A stretch of 64,000 nucleotides of DNA, from contig NZ_CP045798.1 in the NCBI RefSeq assembly GCF_000746025.2, positions 3,269,501 through 3,333,500 of the forward strand, given 5' to 3'. A program made the position numbers and the translations under genes. Numbering within the stretch: the stretch's first letter is position 1; every line of letters starts with the position of its first letter. Source of the stretch: Thermanaerosceptrum fracticalcis. GTDB lineage: Bacteria; Bacillota; Peptococcia; DRI-13. The notes under the pieces were generated by a model. It was not told where the DNA came from, made no database searches, and worked only from the letters and a program-made list of their open reading frames with translations. Positions 1 to 9,217 of the stretch are shown here, one piece after another.

Positions 1-1
1 G

Positions 2-64
2 ACAACAGTGAAAACCATTGAAACGAAGTCTACCAGCGCTGCTGAAGATGATGGTTTGGAATAA
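2..64 (+). CDS. C-terminal tail of an unidentified protein (partial)
   Basis: Only one forward frame is open from the window edge to a TAA at 62-64; it encodes about 20 residues that are acidic near the end. The stop lies 40 bases before the next gene, which has its own ribosome-binding site, so this looks like the end of the preceding gene in the same transcription unit. Too short to assign a family. It could also be chance open sequence. Confidence 0.3.
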   Translation, partial: TTVKTIETKSTSAAEDDGLE

Positions 65-104
65 GTAGAAAAGTTTTGGATGGCAAGAAAGAAGGGGTGT
101 TTAT

Positions 105-599
105 TTGAAGCAAGTGAATTCTTTAATAAGATGCATACTGGATTTTTATAATCTCCAAAGAATGGAAAATCCAGTAGTTCTTGAACGTATGAAAGAGGGC
201 AATAGCGAGGAATGGGTAATGGACAGGTTGGAGCGGGCCATCTTTAATGATTGTGATAAAGAGGCTAAAGCTACTCATTCACGTTATGCCATATGGGGAG
301 AAGATATCCGCAGTTTAACCTTGAAGGCAAGGAATGAGATGATACAAGGAAACTGTGAGCGTGCGGGGAAATTACTTAATATTGTGATCAACAGTATGGG
401 TGCATTTATAGACGCACAAGTCATGCTCAGCAATAAGCCGGAAAATATAAGTTTTATAGAACCTGCTGAAATATTGGAATCTTATATAGAAGCATTGAAA
501 TCAAATAATTTTAAAGAAAGTGCCGAAATAGACAGTGTGGTTAAAAGGATGGAAGAGCTGATTAAAGATAAACCATTATTTTATGGGATTGAGGATTAA
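105..599 (+). CDS. Hypothetical protein, 164 aa, upstream of the type III-like R-M genes
   Basis: I do not recognise this family. The protein is 164 residues, mostly predicted helical and acidic, with no signal peptide, membrane segment or metal motif. The start is TTG at 105, chosen because a GAAGGGGTG Shine-Dalgarno-like stretch at 91-99 sits just before it. It lies 46 bases before the small HTH gene, on the same strand, and is probably co-transcribed with the restriction-modification genes. An accessory role in that system is possible but only suggested by position. Confidence 0.7.
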   Translation: MKQVNSLIRCILDFYNLQRMENPVVLERMKEGNSEEWVMDRLERAIFNDCDKEAKATHSRYAIWGEDIRSLTLKARNEMIQGNCERAGKLLNIVINSMGAFIDAQVMLSNKPENISFIEPAEILESYIEALKSNNFKESAEIDSVVKRMEELIKDKPLFYGIED

Positions 600-645
600 G
601 AAATTGCTGGAGCCTAGAAAACTACATTTCGATGAGGGATGAGAA

Positions 646-870
646 ATGGAATATATTACTGCGAAAGAAGCTGCTGAAAAATGGGGCATATCCCAACGGC
701 GGGTGCAGGTTCTGTGTGAACAGGGCAGAGTTGATGGAGCCAAGCGCCTTGGCTGGGTATGGGCAATTCCTAAAGATGCCCCAAAACCAGCAGATGCAAG
801 GTTTAAAAGAGAAGAAACCAGGACTAATGAAAAGAAGATAGATGCTAGGACAGGAGGGGTTAGGCAATGA
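646..870 (+). CDS. Small helix-turn-helix DNA-binding protein (copy 1)
   Basis: A 74-residue protein whose N-terminal half is an excisionase/MerR-like winged HTH: ITAKEAAEKWGISQRRVQVL forms the helix-turn-helix and RLGWVWAIPK the wing. It probably binds DNA as a small regulator. The stop overlaps the start of the methyltransferase gene by 4 bases (ATGA), so translation is coupled. A second gene encoding 45 of the first 52 residues identically lies at 16234-16404, directly before Gabija. The C-terminal tail after residue 52 is not shared and looks disordered and basic. Autoregulation of the operon is an inference. Confidence 0.8.
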   Translation: MEYITAKEAAEKWGISQRRVQVLCEQGRVDGAKRLGWVWAIPKDAPKPADARFKREETRTNEKKIDARTGGVRQ

Positions 871-3800
871 GCGAAAAACTGCAACGCTTTACCAAACTTT
901 TAAGGGACATGTTTGAGTTGGAGAAATCAGATCTTGACTTTGGCATATACCGCATCATGAATATCCGAAAAAATGAGATCAATAACTTCATTGAAAATAC
1001 TCTTGCCAGTGAAGTTAATTCCATACTATCGAAATATGCTACCGACAACAGCCAGGTAAGAAAGCGTATTGAAGAAATTGAGAAGCAGTGTGAAAGCGTA
1101 GGGGTTAAGGTAGAGGACAGCAAGCTAAGGGAAGAATATGCCGAATATAAGGCGTTGCTTGCCTCCGGTACAGGAGTTGCCGAGCTGGAAAGTGATGTTT
1201 ATTCAGCTTTATATAACTTTTTCAGCCGTTACTATGATGAGGGAGATTTCATCAGCAAACGCCGCTACAAAGAAGGTGTTTATGCTATTCCCTATGAGGG
1301 GGAAGAAGTCAAACTTTACTGGGCCAACCATGACCAATACTATATCAAAACCAGTGAAAACTTCAGGGATTATTCCTTTAAGGTGGATGTACATGGAGAA
1401 AAGTATACGATTCATTTTAAGCTGGTTGACGCCAATACCGAGCAAAATAACAACAAAGAAAGTGATGACAAAAAGCGCGAATTTATTCTGCTGGATGAAA
1501 ACTTCCTGGAAGCGGAGGGTAATGAGCTTACAATAAAATTTGAATATCGTGTTCCTGCAAGTGAGCAGGATAGCGTAAACAAGCTGAAAGATAATTCTAA
1601 ATTAAATAAATCCGCCGTTGATAAAATTAAAGGCGCCGTTTCAGAAAATGCCGACTTAAAGCGCTTTGTCTGGGCCATAAACATGCCTGCTCCAACAGAT
1701 AAAAATAAGACCCGCACAATTCTGGAAAAGCACCTGGAAACCTATGTTGCCAAGAACACCTTCGATTATTTTATTCACAAAGATTTGCGCGGTTTCTTGA
1801 ACAGGGAACTGGATTTTTACATAAAAGCCGAGATAATGCACCTGGACGACCTGGACACCGACAATGAAGTGAAAGTAAATGCCTACCTGGCCAAGGTGAA
1901 GGCCATTAAAAAGGTAGGCCGCACCATTATTGACTTTTTGGCGCAAATAGAGGACTTTCAGAAAAAGCTGTGGCTCAAGAAAAAGTTTGTGGTTGAAACA
2001 AACTGGTGTATCACCCTTGATAAGATTGATGAGAGCTTCTATCCCGAAATAGCTGCAAATGATGCTCAACGGCAGGAATGGGTGGAACTGTATGCCATCG
2101 ATGAGATTGCCGGGGACTTGATGACAGAGGCTTATTCCAATCCGCTGACCGTAGATTTTTTAAAACAGAATAAAAACCTTGTGCTGGATACAAAGCATTT
2201 TACAACAGAATTCAAGGAGAGGCTGGTTGCGAGCATTGACAATTTAGATGAGGAGACAAACGGCCTCTTAATTCACAGTGAAAATTTTCAGGCATTGAAT
2301 TTGCTGAAGGAGAAGTATAGAGAAAAGATAAAGTGTATTTATATTGACCCACCGTATAATTCACCTTCTAGTGAGATTGTATATAAAAACAATTTTAAGC
2401 ATTCATCATGGTTATCTTTAATGGAAAACAGGTTAAATATAAGTCGAAAATTATCTTCCGGCGACGGTTCTATTATTGTAGCTATTGATAAATATGAGCA
2501 TAATGGATTATTTGCATTATTAAAACAGCTTTATCCCAATTATGATATTGTATCTGTATCAGTTGAGCATAACAAAAAAGGGACACAAGGTGATCATTTC
2601 TCATTTTCAAATGAATATGCAATATTTGTAATGCCTGAGACCCTAAAAGAATTAAACAGGGTTGAAATCCCTGAAAATGAGTGGGAATATTCGAATTTAA
2701 GAAACTGGGGCGGTGAATCATTAAGAGAAGATGCTGCTAATTGTTTTTACCCTATTTATGTAAAAGATAATCAAATCATTGGATTTGGCAATGTTTGCGA
2801 AGACGATTTTCATCCCACATCTTCAAATGTTTTGCGTGATGATGGAATAATTGAAATTTATCCTATTGATGATGAGGGGATAGAAAGAAAATGGCGATAT
2901 GCTAGACAAACAGTAGAACAGATTAAAAAATATTTAAAAGTTGATACGTCAAGAAAGGGGAATTTGCAGATTAAATTTGCAAAAGCAACTGAACAATTCA
3001 AGACTATGTGGTATTCGCCGCTCTATAATGCTGGAGATTATGGTACAAAAGTACTTAGTTCCTTAGGCTTGGGTAATAAGTTATTTGATTACCCAAAATC
3101 AATATTTACTGTACGAGACTGTATATATGCTGTTTCTAACTCAAACGATACTATTCTCGATTACTTCGCCGGCTCCGGCACAACAGGTCATGCTGTGATA
3201 GACCTCAACCGCGAAGACGGAGGCAACCGTAAATATATCCTTGTGGAAATGGGCAATTATTTCAACACAGTTACCAAGCCGAGGATTAAAAAGGTTGTCT
3301 ACGCTAAAGATTGGAAGGACGGCAAGCCACAAAACAGAAATACCGGTGTTTCACAGATTTTTAAATACATTCGTCTGGAAAGCTATGAGGATACATTGAA
3401 TAATATCGAGCTTAGCCGCACGCCTGAGCAGGAAAAGCAGCTGAGGATGGATGCAAAATTCTTTAACGAGTACCTTGTATCCTATATGCTGGACATTGAA
3501 AGCAGGGGCAGCCTCTTAAGCCTTGACCGCTTTAAGGAGCCTTTTGCCTATAAAATGAAAATTGCTGAAAATAATGAGACAAAAGAAACAACCATTGACC
3601 TGGTGGAAACCTTTAATTACCTCCTTGGCCTTACTGTTACGAGACAAAAAGCTGCTGCCCGCTTTAATGCCGTCCCTGATCCTAAGGGTGAATATGAAAA
3701 TGCAGTAATGCTCACAGAAGACAAGGAAGGGAAATATACCTTTAAAACAGTGGAAGGCATTATGCCTAATGGGGATAAAGCTCTTGTTATCTGGCGCAGC

Positions 3801-4001
3801 CTTACCGATGATCTGGCAGCTGACAACGCAGCTTTAGACAGCTACTTCATTAAATATTGCGCTGGAGCTAAAGGTAAGGACTTTGATGTTATCTATGTCA
3901 ATGGAGACAACAATTTAGAAAACCTCCGCAAGGACAACCAGCAGTGGAAGGTTCATTTAATCGAGCTTGAATTTAAGAAGAGAATGTTCGAGGAGGTGTG
4001 A
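867..4001 (+). CDS. mod: Site-specific adenine DNA methyltransferase, type III Mod-like subunit
   Basis: This 1044-residue protein should methylate adenine N6 in a specific sequence using S-adenosylmethionine and should give target specificity to the Mod-Res complex. Motif IV reads YIDPPYNSP near residue 493, and motif I, DYFAGSGTTGHAV, follows near residue 768. That DPPY-then-FxGxG order is typical of beta-class (Mod-like) enzymes. The region between them would hold the target recognition domain. The protein is longer than classical Mod subunits (about 650 residues), with an extra N-terminal helical region of about 450 residues. The gene overlaps the upstream HTH gene and the downstream res gene, so the three are one operon. 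No simple repeats for phase variation are visible. Confidence 0.93.
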   Translation: MSEKLQRFTKLLRDMFELEKSDLDFGIYRIMNIRKNEINNFIENTLASEVNSILSKYATDNSQVRKRIEEIEKQCESVGVKVEDSKLREEYAEYKALLASGTGVAELESDVYSALYNFFSRYYDEGDFISKRRYKEGVYAIPYEGEEVKLYWANHDQYYIKTSENFRDYSFKVDVHGEKYTIHFKLVDANTEQNNNKESDDKKREFILLDENFLEAEGNELTIKFEYRVPASEQDSVNKLKDNSKLNKSAVDKIKGAVSENADLKRFVWAINMPAPTDKNKTRTILEKHLETYVAKNTFDYFIHKDLRGFLNRELDFYIKAEIMHLDDLDTDNEVKVNAYLAKVKAIKKVGRTIIDFLAQIEDFQKKLWLKKKFVVETNWCITLDKIDESFYPEIAANDAQRQEWVELYAIDEIAGDLMTEAYSNPLTVDFLKQNKNLVLDTKHFTTEFKERLVASIDNLDEETNGLLIHSENFQALNLLKEKYREKIKCIYIDPPYNSPSSEIVYKNNFKHSSWLSLMENRLNISRKLSSGDGSIIVAIDKYEHNGLFALLKQLYPNYDIVSVSVEHNKKGTQGDHFSFSNEYAIFVMPETLKELNRVEIPENEWEYSNLRNWGGESLREDAANCFYPIYVKDNQIIGFGNVCEDDFHPTSSNVLRDDGIIEIYPIDDEGIERKWRYARQTVEQIKKYLKVDTSRKGNLQIKFAKATEQFKTMWYSPLYNAGDYGTKVLSSLGLGNKLFDYPKSIFTVRDCIYAVSNSNDTILDYFAGSGTTGHAVIDLNREDGGNRKYILVEMGNYFNTVTKPRIKKVVYAKDWKDGKPQNRNTGVSQIFKYIRLESYEDTLNNIELSRTPEQEKQLRMDAKFFNEYLVSYMLDIESRGSLLSLDRFKEPFAYKMKIAENNETKETTIDLVETFNYLLGLTVTRQKAAARFNAVPDPKGEYENAVMLTEDKEGKYTFKTVEGIMPNGDKALVIWRSLTDDLAADNAALDSYFIKYCAGAKGKDFDVIYVNGDNNLENLRKDNQQWKVHLIELEFKKRMFEEV

Positions 4002-4003
4002 TG

Positions 4004-7000
4004 ATGGGGGCAAAGAAGACCAAGAAAGCAAATAAAGCCATCAATCTCAATGATTGCCTGGTGCTCAATAAGTACTTCCTTTCCCTCTTTGGCAAAAGAG
4101 ATTTCAGGGAACTGGCGGAAGACATGAGGTCTGCTGATCTGGAAGGGTATAATGAAGAGAACACCTCCTATTTCCATGAATTTATAGTACGCAAGTATGT
4201 TAAGCTGGGCTTTTTAAATAAGGACAAGCTGAAGGAATATGATGAAAACATCTTCCGTTATGTCCAGCATATCGGAGAGGGTCGTGGCGGGCTTACCCTA
4301 AAATATTTCCAGTATCTTGCTCTCCTTTTTACCGAGATGTATCTTGACAGGTACTTCCTGGACAGGGAGAACTTTGTTGCTGACTTAAATAATTTCCTGC
4401 ATGAATTCAATACTAAAAGCGATGGAGAAACAATTTCAGATTATACATCGGACAGCTTGAACAAGCTGGCCTTTATGTGCGCTACAGGTAGCGGCAAGAC
4501 GTTAATTATGCATGTTAATATCCTGCAATTCCAACATTACTTTAAGAGGGCGCAGGAATATAACAAAAGCTTGGCGCTAAATAAAATCATTCTTCTTACG
4601 CCCAATGAAGGTTTATCGCACCAGCACATTGAGGAAATGAAGCTTTCCGGCATCCGCTGCCGCCTCTTTGAAAAGGATACCCTGCAGGAAAAAGATGAAG
4701 TGCTGGTTATCGACATTAACAAGCTGGAAGAGCAGGGGAAGGTGAAGACAGTTTCTGTGGACAGTTTCGAGCAGAACAACCTTGTCCTGGTTGATGAAGG
4801 GCACAAAGGACTCTCCGGAAATGTGTGGTACGATTTTCGCAGCCGGTTGTCGGAGAACGGGTTTTCCTTTGAGTATTCAGCGACTTTTAAGCAGGCTATC
4901 AAGGAGGAAAAAACAAAGTCAGAGGCTGAGGCTCTTGCTCATCAGTACGGCAAGGCCATTATATTTGACTATTCCTATAAGTACTTCTATAACGACGGCT
5001 ATGGCAAAGAATACCGTATTTACAACCTGAAAGAGAGTCTTTCCAGAGAACAGCAGGAGATGTATTTAACGGGTTGTTTACTCAGTTTTTATCAGCAAAT
5101 GAAAATTTATCAGAGTGATAGAGGGGCTTTTGTCCCCTTCAATATTGAAAAGCCGCTCTTGGTATTTGTGGGTAACAGCGTCAATAAAACCGTCAGCAAG
5201 GACGAATTAACCGACGTGCAGGAAGTCCTGGCCTTTATTAACGGCTTTACAGCGAATAAAGAAAAGACCGTAAGCCGGATCAAAATGCTGCTGGATGACA
5301 ATACCGGACTCCTTGATGAAAGAGGACAGGAGCTGTTTTATGGCGATTTTTCCTATCTGCAAAATCTGTTTAAGCGAGATGCTGACTCTGTTTATGACGA
5401 TGTGTTAAAAATCGTTTTTGAGACAACTTCCCCAGGCAGGTTACACTTGGTAAATCTAAAGCAGTTGGGTGGAGAAATCGGTTTACGGATTGGCAGCGAC
5501 AATGAGTTTTTCGGGGTCATCAACGTTGGTGCTGGCGGCGACAGCGAGCTGATTAAGAATATTGAAAAAGGAAAGACCGGGATTGTTACCGATGAAAACC
5601 AGTTTGAGAATGAGTCTCTGTTTAAAAAAATAAATGATAAAAATTCCAGGATTAATATACTTATAGGCTCTAAAAAGTTTACAGAAGGGTGGAACAGCTG
5701 GCGGGTTTCCACCATGGGGCTGATTAACTTTGCTAAAGGCGAAGGGTCTCAGGCCATTCAGCTTTTTGGCAGGGGGGTAAGGCTTAAAGGTTACGGAAAC
5801 TGTCTCAAGCGCAGTTCCAAACTGGACTACCATGTTGAAGTGCCAAGGTATATTAACAAAATAGAAACCTTAACTATATTTGGCGTAAAAGCCGATTATA
5901 TGGCACAATTCAAAGAATATCTTGAAAAGGAAGATATGGATCTGAATGACTCCATCAGAGAGTTCAGGCTCCCTGTAGTAAGCCGTTTTCATGATGTGAA
6001 GGATAAACTGAAGGTGATTAAGGTCAAGGACGGTATCAATTTCAAAAAACAATCGAAACGGCTGATCCTTACCACACCTTCGGACGGGTTTATGGACAAC
6101 CTGGTCAAAAATAAAATCAAGATTGATTATAATGCTACCGTCCAAAGCCTTACCTCTACCAGGAGTGAAGATGTAAAATATCAAAAGGACGAGGCTGTAT
6201 TGGAGCCACATCATATCGCATTTTTAGATGTGGATAAGCTTTATGCCGAACTGCTGCAATACAAAAACCAAAAGGCTTATTACAATATCAGTATCGAAAA
6301 GTCATTATTGCCGGAAATACTCAAACAAAAAGGCTGGTACACTTTGTTTGTTCCCAAAGCACTGATGGAAACCGACAGTTTTGATAAAATTGGAAGAATC
6401 AATGATATATGTGTGATGCTTCTGAAAAACTATCTGGACAGATTTTTTAAATATCATAAGGCAGAGTGGGAAGCGCCACACCTGGTTTACGGAGACTTAA
6501 AATCCAGTGATAAGAATTTTATCGACGAGTATAATATTACTCTTTTTAACAAAGAGAAATTTGACGAATTTGCGGAGCTGATAGAGGGAATAAAGGATGC
6601 TTTGGAAAAAAACAGGCGTTTGGGCAAGTACGAGGATAAGCATTTGAATTTCCGCTATTTTGATTTTTACAACCACATTTACACTCCTCTTATCTCTATA
6701 GATAAAGGAATCCGTATTGAGGTTTCGCCTGTAAGCTTAAACAGCGATGAAAAGCTGTTTATTGACAGACTTAAGAAATATTGTGATGAAAATCCATCTG
6801 CTTTTATAGAAAAGAGGCTGTACCTGCTCCGCAACAAGAGTAAGGTTGGTATTGGCTTTTTTGAAGCAGGCAATTTTTATCCGGACTTTATTATGTGGAT
6901 TGCCGAAGATGACAAGCAGTATATTACCTTTATTGACCCAAAAGGCATTATGATGCTGGAAAAGAATATTAATAATCCTAAAATCCAATTTTATAAAACC

Positions 7001-7207
7001 ATCAAGGAAAAGGAAGCCCAGTTGCAGCCATCCTGTACAGAAAAACAGATAATTTTGAATTCCTTCATCATTTCCGGCACACCGGCTGCAGATGCCAGCG
7101 CTCATTTTGGAGTTAGGAGACCTGAGTTTGAAAGCAGAAATGTGCTTTTTCTGGAGGATGATGATTGTATAGAGAAGATGATGAGCAAGATATGTCTGGA
7201 ATGCTAA
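4004..7207 (+). CDS. res: Type III restriction enzyme Res subunit, DEAD/DEAH helicase-nuclease
   Basis: A protein of about 1067 residues: the ATP-dependent translocase and nuclease partner of Mod. Walker A is CATGSGKTLIMH near residue 160, the DEAD-like box is LVDEGHKG near 262, and the arginine-finger motif VI is LFGRGVRLKG near 585. Near the C-terminus, YPDFIMWIAE followed by FIDPKG fits the PD-(D/E)xK endonuclease core. GTG 3998 and ATG 4001 are also in frame, but AGGAGGTG at 3991-3998 is best spaced for ATG 4004. The gene follows mod with essentially no gap. Together they should form a complete restriction-modification system. Confidence 0.92.
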   Translation: MGAKKTKKANKAINLNDCLVLNKYFLSLFGKRDFRELAEDMRSADLEGYNEENTSYFHEFIVRKYVKLGFLNKDKLKEYDENIFRYVQHIGEGRGGLTLKYFQYLALLFTEMYLDRYFLDRENFVADLNNFLHEFNTKSDGETISDYTSDSLNKLAFMCATGSGKTLIMHVNILQFQHYFKRAQEYNKSLALNKIILLTPNEGLSHQHIEEMKLSGIRCRLFEKDTLQEKDEVLVIDINKLEEQGKVKTVSVDSFEQNNLVLVDEGHKGLSGNVWYDFRSRLSENGFSFEYSATFKQAIKEEKTKSEAEALAHQYGKAIIFDYSYKYFYNDGYGKEYRIYNLKESLSREQQEMYLTGCLLSFYQQMKIYQSDRGAFVPFNIEKPLLVFVGNSVNKTVSKDELTDVQEVLAFINGFTANKEKTVSRIKMLLDDNTGLLDERGQELFYGDFSYLQNLFKRDADSVYDDVLKIVFETTSPGRLHLVNLKQLGGEIGLRIGSDNEFFGVINVGAGGDSELIKNIEKGKTGIVTDENQFENESLFKKINDKNSRINILIGSKKFTEGWNSWRVSTMGLINFAKGEGSQAIQLFGRGVRLKGYGNCLKRSSKLDYHVEVPRYINKIETLTIFGVKADYMAQFKEYLEKEDMDLNDSIREFRLPVVSRFHDVKDKLKVIKVKDGINFKKQSKRLILTTPSDGFMDNLVKNKIKIDYNATVQSLTSTRSEDVKYQKDEAVLEPHHIAFLDVDKLYAELLQYKNQKAYYNISIEKSLLPEILKQKGWYTLFVPKALMETDSFDKIGRINDICVMLLKNYLDRFFKYHKAEWEAPHLVYGDLKSSDKNFIDEYNITLFNKEKFDEFAELIEGIKDALEKNRRLGKYEDKHLNFRYFDFYNHIYTPLISIDKGIRIEVSPVSLNSDEKLFIDRLKKYCDENPSAFIEKRLYLLRNKSKVGIGFFEAGNFYPDFIMWIAEDDKQYITFIDPKGIMMLEKNINNPKIQFYKTIKEKEAQLQPSCTEKQIILNSFIISGTPAADASAHFGVRRPEFESRNVLFLEDDDCIEKMMSKICLEC

Positions 7208-7229
7208 GAACCGGCGAGCATGGAGAGGC

Positions 7230-7877
7230 ATGGGGCTAAATGAGCTAAACGAGGTTTGTAATGTGGAGCGTGATGAGTTTATCGTAGCAAAGAGGTGCGG
7301 AAAAGTGGCTGTTAATTATAAAAAGTGCCCTAAATGCGGGTCTAAGAATTCGGTTAAAATTGTATATGGCATGCCAAGTTTTAAGCTTTTCCAGGAAGCC
7401 GAAGCCGGAAAGGTAAAATTGGGTGGTTGTTGCATTATAGAGGGCAGTCCTGAATACCACTGCAAGGATTGTAACAATGAGTGGAACCGGGAGCAGGTGC
7501 TTGACATCGCATACGGTCAGATCAAAGGGCTTAAAGCATCAGTGGGTGGTTACTTCGGTGGTTATTATCGTGTAACTATTGATTTGACAAATCTTAAAAC
7601 TACATGGCTGTTCAACGAGGGCGGTTCTGAAGAAGCCAGTACAAGATCCATTCGAACAAAAACAGCAGAAGAATTCATTAAGTGTTTAAAAGAGATTAAC
7701 CTGCTGAATTGGAAAGGTAAGTACATAGAACCCGGAGTCTGTGACGGGACCCAATGGAGCATTGAAATAATTACTGACGAGAGAACCGTCAGAAAATATG
7801 GTAGCAATAAGTTTCCGGAAGAATGGAAACAGTTTTGCAAAATTATTAAAAAAATAACCGGAAAAGAATTCAGGTGA
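7230..7877 (+). CDS. Zinc-ribbon protein of unknown function
   Basis: A 215-residue protein with an N-terminal zinc ribbon: CPKCGSKN near residue 34 and CKDCNNEW near 78 provide two CxxC pairs. The rest looks like an alpha/beta domain with no motif I recognise. It starts at ATG 7230, 22 bases after res, and overlaps the frame of the next gene at its stop. The two Cys pairs suggest nucleic-acid or protein binding. A role with the R-M system or with the pRiA4b ORF-3-like neighbour is inferred only from position. Confidence 0.75.
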   Translation: MGLNELNEVCNVERDEFIVAKRCGKVAVNYKKCPKCGSKNSVKIVYGMPSFKLFQEAEAGKVKLGGCCIIEGSPEYHCKDCNNEWNREQVLDIAYGQIKGLKASVGGYFGGYYRVTIDLTNLKTTWLFNEGGSEEASTRSIRTKTAEEFIKCLKEINLLNWKGKYIEPGVCDGTQWSIEIITDERTVRKYGSNKFPEEWKQFCKIIKKITGKEFR

Positions 7878-7882
7878 AGCTT

Positions 7883-8527
7883 ATGAAAGCCTATCAAATA
7901 AAAATCGAATTGATTAATTCCGAACCGCTAATATGGAGAAGGGTAGTTATCCCGGCGGATGTTACCTTCAGACGCCTGCATGACACAATACAATTTTCAA
8001 TGGGTTGGCGGGATTATCATCTTTATGAATTTGAGTTCCCGCAGGAGAAACTCAGAATTACAAATGACGAAGAATCCTATGAGGAATTCAAATTTTATTC
8101 TTCTAAGTACAAAAGCAAAAAGCCAACAAAAAAGGAAGACTCTCATGGCATTATAGTCGGGATAATTGAAACAAACGTTAGACAGCCTCAAACGATCAAA
8201 ATTGACAAGTATCTGGAAAAGTATAAGACCTTTGAGTACATTTACGACTTTGGCGACTACTGGAGACATAAAATTGAACTGGAAAAAACCATAGAAGATT
8301 ATGAGTTTGGTTACCCTACAATACTTGCGGGCGAGGGCGCTTGTCCGCCGGAAGATGTAGGTGGCCTTGGCGGTTATAAAGAATTCCTTGAAGCATGGAA
8401 TGACCCTAAGCACCCGGAACATGAATCAATGAGGCAATGGGGAGAAAGCCAGCATTACAGGGAATTTGACATTGACTTTAGGAGTGATTTGCTCAAGACA
8501 TGCTTGAAAATCAAAAAAGTAAAATAA
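7883..8527 (+). CDS. pRiA4b ORF-3-like family protein
   Basis: A protein of about 214 residues matching the pRiA4b ORF-3-like family, sometimes labelled IS1096 passenger (TnpR-like). Diagnostic stretches are the N-terminal EPLIWRRVVIPAD with TFRRLHDTIQFSMGW, and the central YDFGDYWRHKIELE. The biochemical function is not established for the family. I prefer ATG 7883 over the GTG at 7874, because AGGTG at 7872-7876 then acts as ribosome-binding site and the family N-terminus begins at once. It follows the zinc-ribbon gene with a few bases' spacing and is probably the last gene of the operon, since a strong hairpin follows at 8651-8687. Confidence 0.85.
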   Translation: MKAYQIKIELINSEPLIWRRVVIPADVTFRRLHDTIQFSMGWRDYHLYEFEFPQEKLRITNDEESYEEFKFYSSKYKSKKPTKKEDSHGIIVGIIETNVRQPQTIKIDKYLEKYKTFEYIYDFGDYWRHKIELEKTIEDYEFGYPTILAGEGACPPEDVGGLGGYKEFLEAWNDPKHPEHESMRQWGESQHYREFDIDFRSDLLKTCLKIKKVK

Positions 8528-8645
8528 TTGGGGATGCTATAAGATCATTCAGGAAGTAATAAATAAAGGATTAGCAATGAAATGATTTTTTACTGTGCTT
8601 AAAATTTAGAAATAAGGAATTTAAACTGAAATATTAAAAACAAGC

Positions 8646-8696
8646 AAAAACACCCCGCACATCTTAAAATATATGATGTTCGGGGTGCTACTTTTT
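8646..8696. terminator. Bidirectional terminator hairpin (repeat copy 1)
   Basis: CACCCCG plus ACATC at 8651-8663 pairs with GATGT plus CGGGGTG at 8675-8687 around an 11-base loop. A-rich sequence precedes it and T-rich sequence follows, so it can terminate both the rightward gene ending at 8527 and the leftward gene ending at 8688. An almost identical hairpin lies at 55555-55593 after Thoeris. Confidence 0.8.
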
Positions 8697-9197
8697 CAGG
8701 AAATCTCCTGTCGCATTTAATGGAGCTTCAAGTCTGTAGCCCCTGTTTTTCAATATCTGAAATTTGAAATCCATTAATTCCGGTGGTACATAAAGTTCCC
8801 TTGCGGCTCTGAAAAAATTCATTTCCGCGTCATTTATTAGTTTTATAACCTCATCATCAGACAAGAGGATTTCAGCAGCGAAAACATTTGCTTCCCTTTC
8901 AGGCTTTGAAGACATATCATAGCTGATAAGCTCCTGGGCCTGGGGGTTCATTATAGCCAAGTGCCTGTGGAAGCGGTCATGGCCGATTTCGTGAGCACAT
9001 ACTAATCGTCTGGCAGGACTGTCCAATTCATTGTTAATGCAGATATATCGGCTCCGCCTTGTGTATATGTAAATCCCTTTAAGCTTGCCGAGCGGTCTGT
9101 AGAGAACATTAATATTAAGACAATCGGCAATCTCAAAGGGGTTTCGGGTTTTATGCTTTTGGATCAACCTCTCGGCTTCTCTCAAAATAAATTCCAT
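8688..9197 (-). CDS. ImmA/IrrE-family metallo-endopeptidase (copy 1)
   Basis: A 169-residue zinc peptidase of the ImmA/IrrE family. The zinc site is CAHEIGHDRFHRH near residue 68, with a downstream REANVFAAEILLSDDE segment supplying the third ligand region. Known relatives cleave the XRE-type repressor encoded beside them and so induce mobile-element genes. Here the partner is the XRE gene immediately upstream on the same strand. The start is ATG 9197, placed after a GGGGTG ribosome-binding site, with GTG 9206 as alternative. A near-identical copy lies at 58810-59352, where an insertion has replaced the stop codon. Confidence 0.92.
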   Translation of the reverse strand: MEFILREAERLIQKHKTRNPFEIADCLNINVLYRPLGKLKGIYIYTRRSRYICINNELDSPARRLVCAHEIGHDRFHRHLAIMNPQAQELISYDMSSKPEREANVFAAEILLSDDEVIKLINDAEMNFFRAARELYVPPELMDFKFQILKNRGYRLEAPLNATGDFLKK

Positions 9198-9217
9198 ACT
9201 TTTCACCCCGCAGCTAA

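Noticed and set aside
867-4001. Phase-variable repeat tract in the mod gene
   Set aside because: No tandem short repeats were seen in the gene, so it is not a phasevarion by this criterion.
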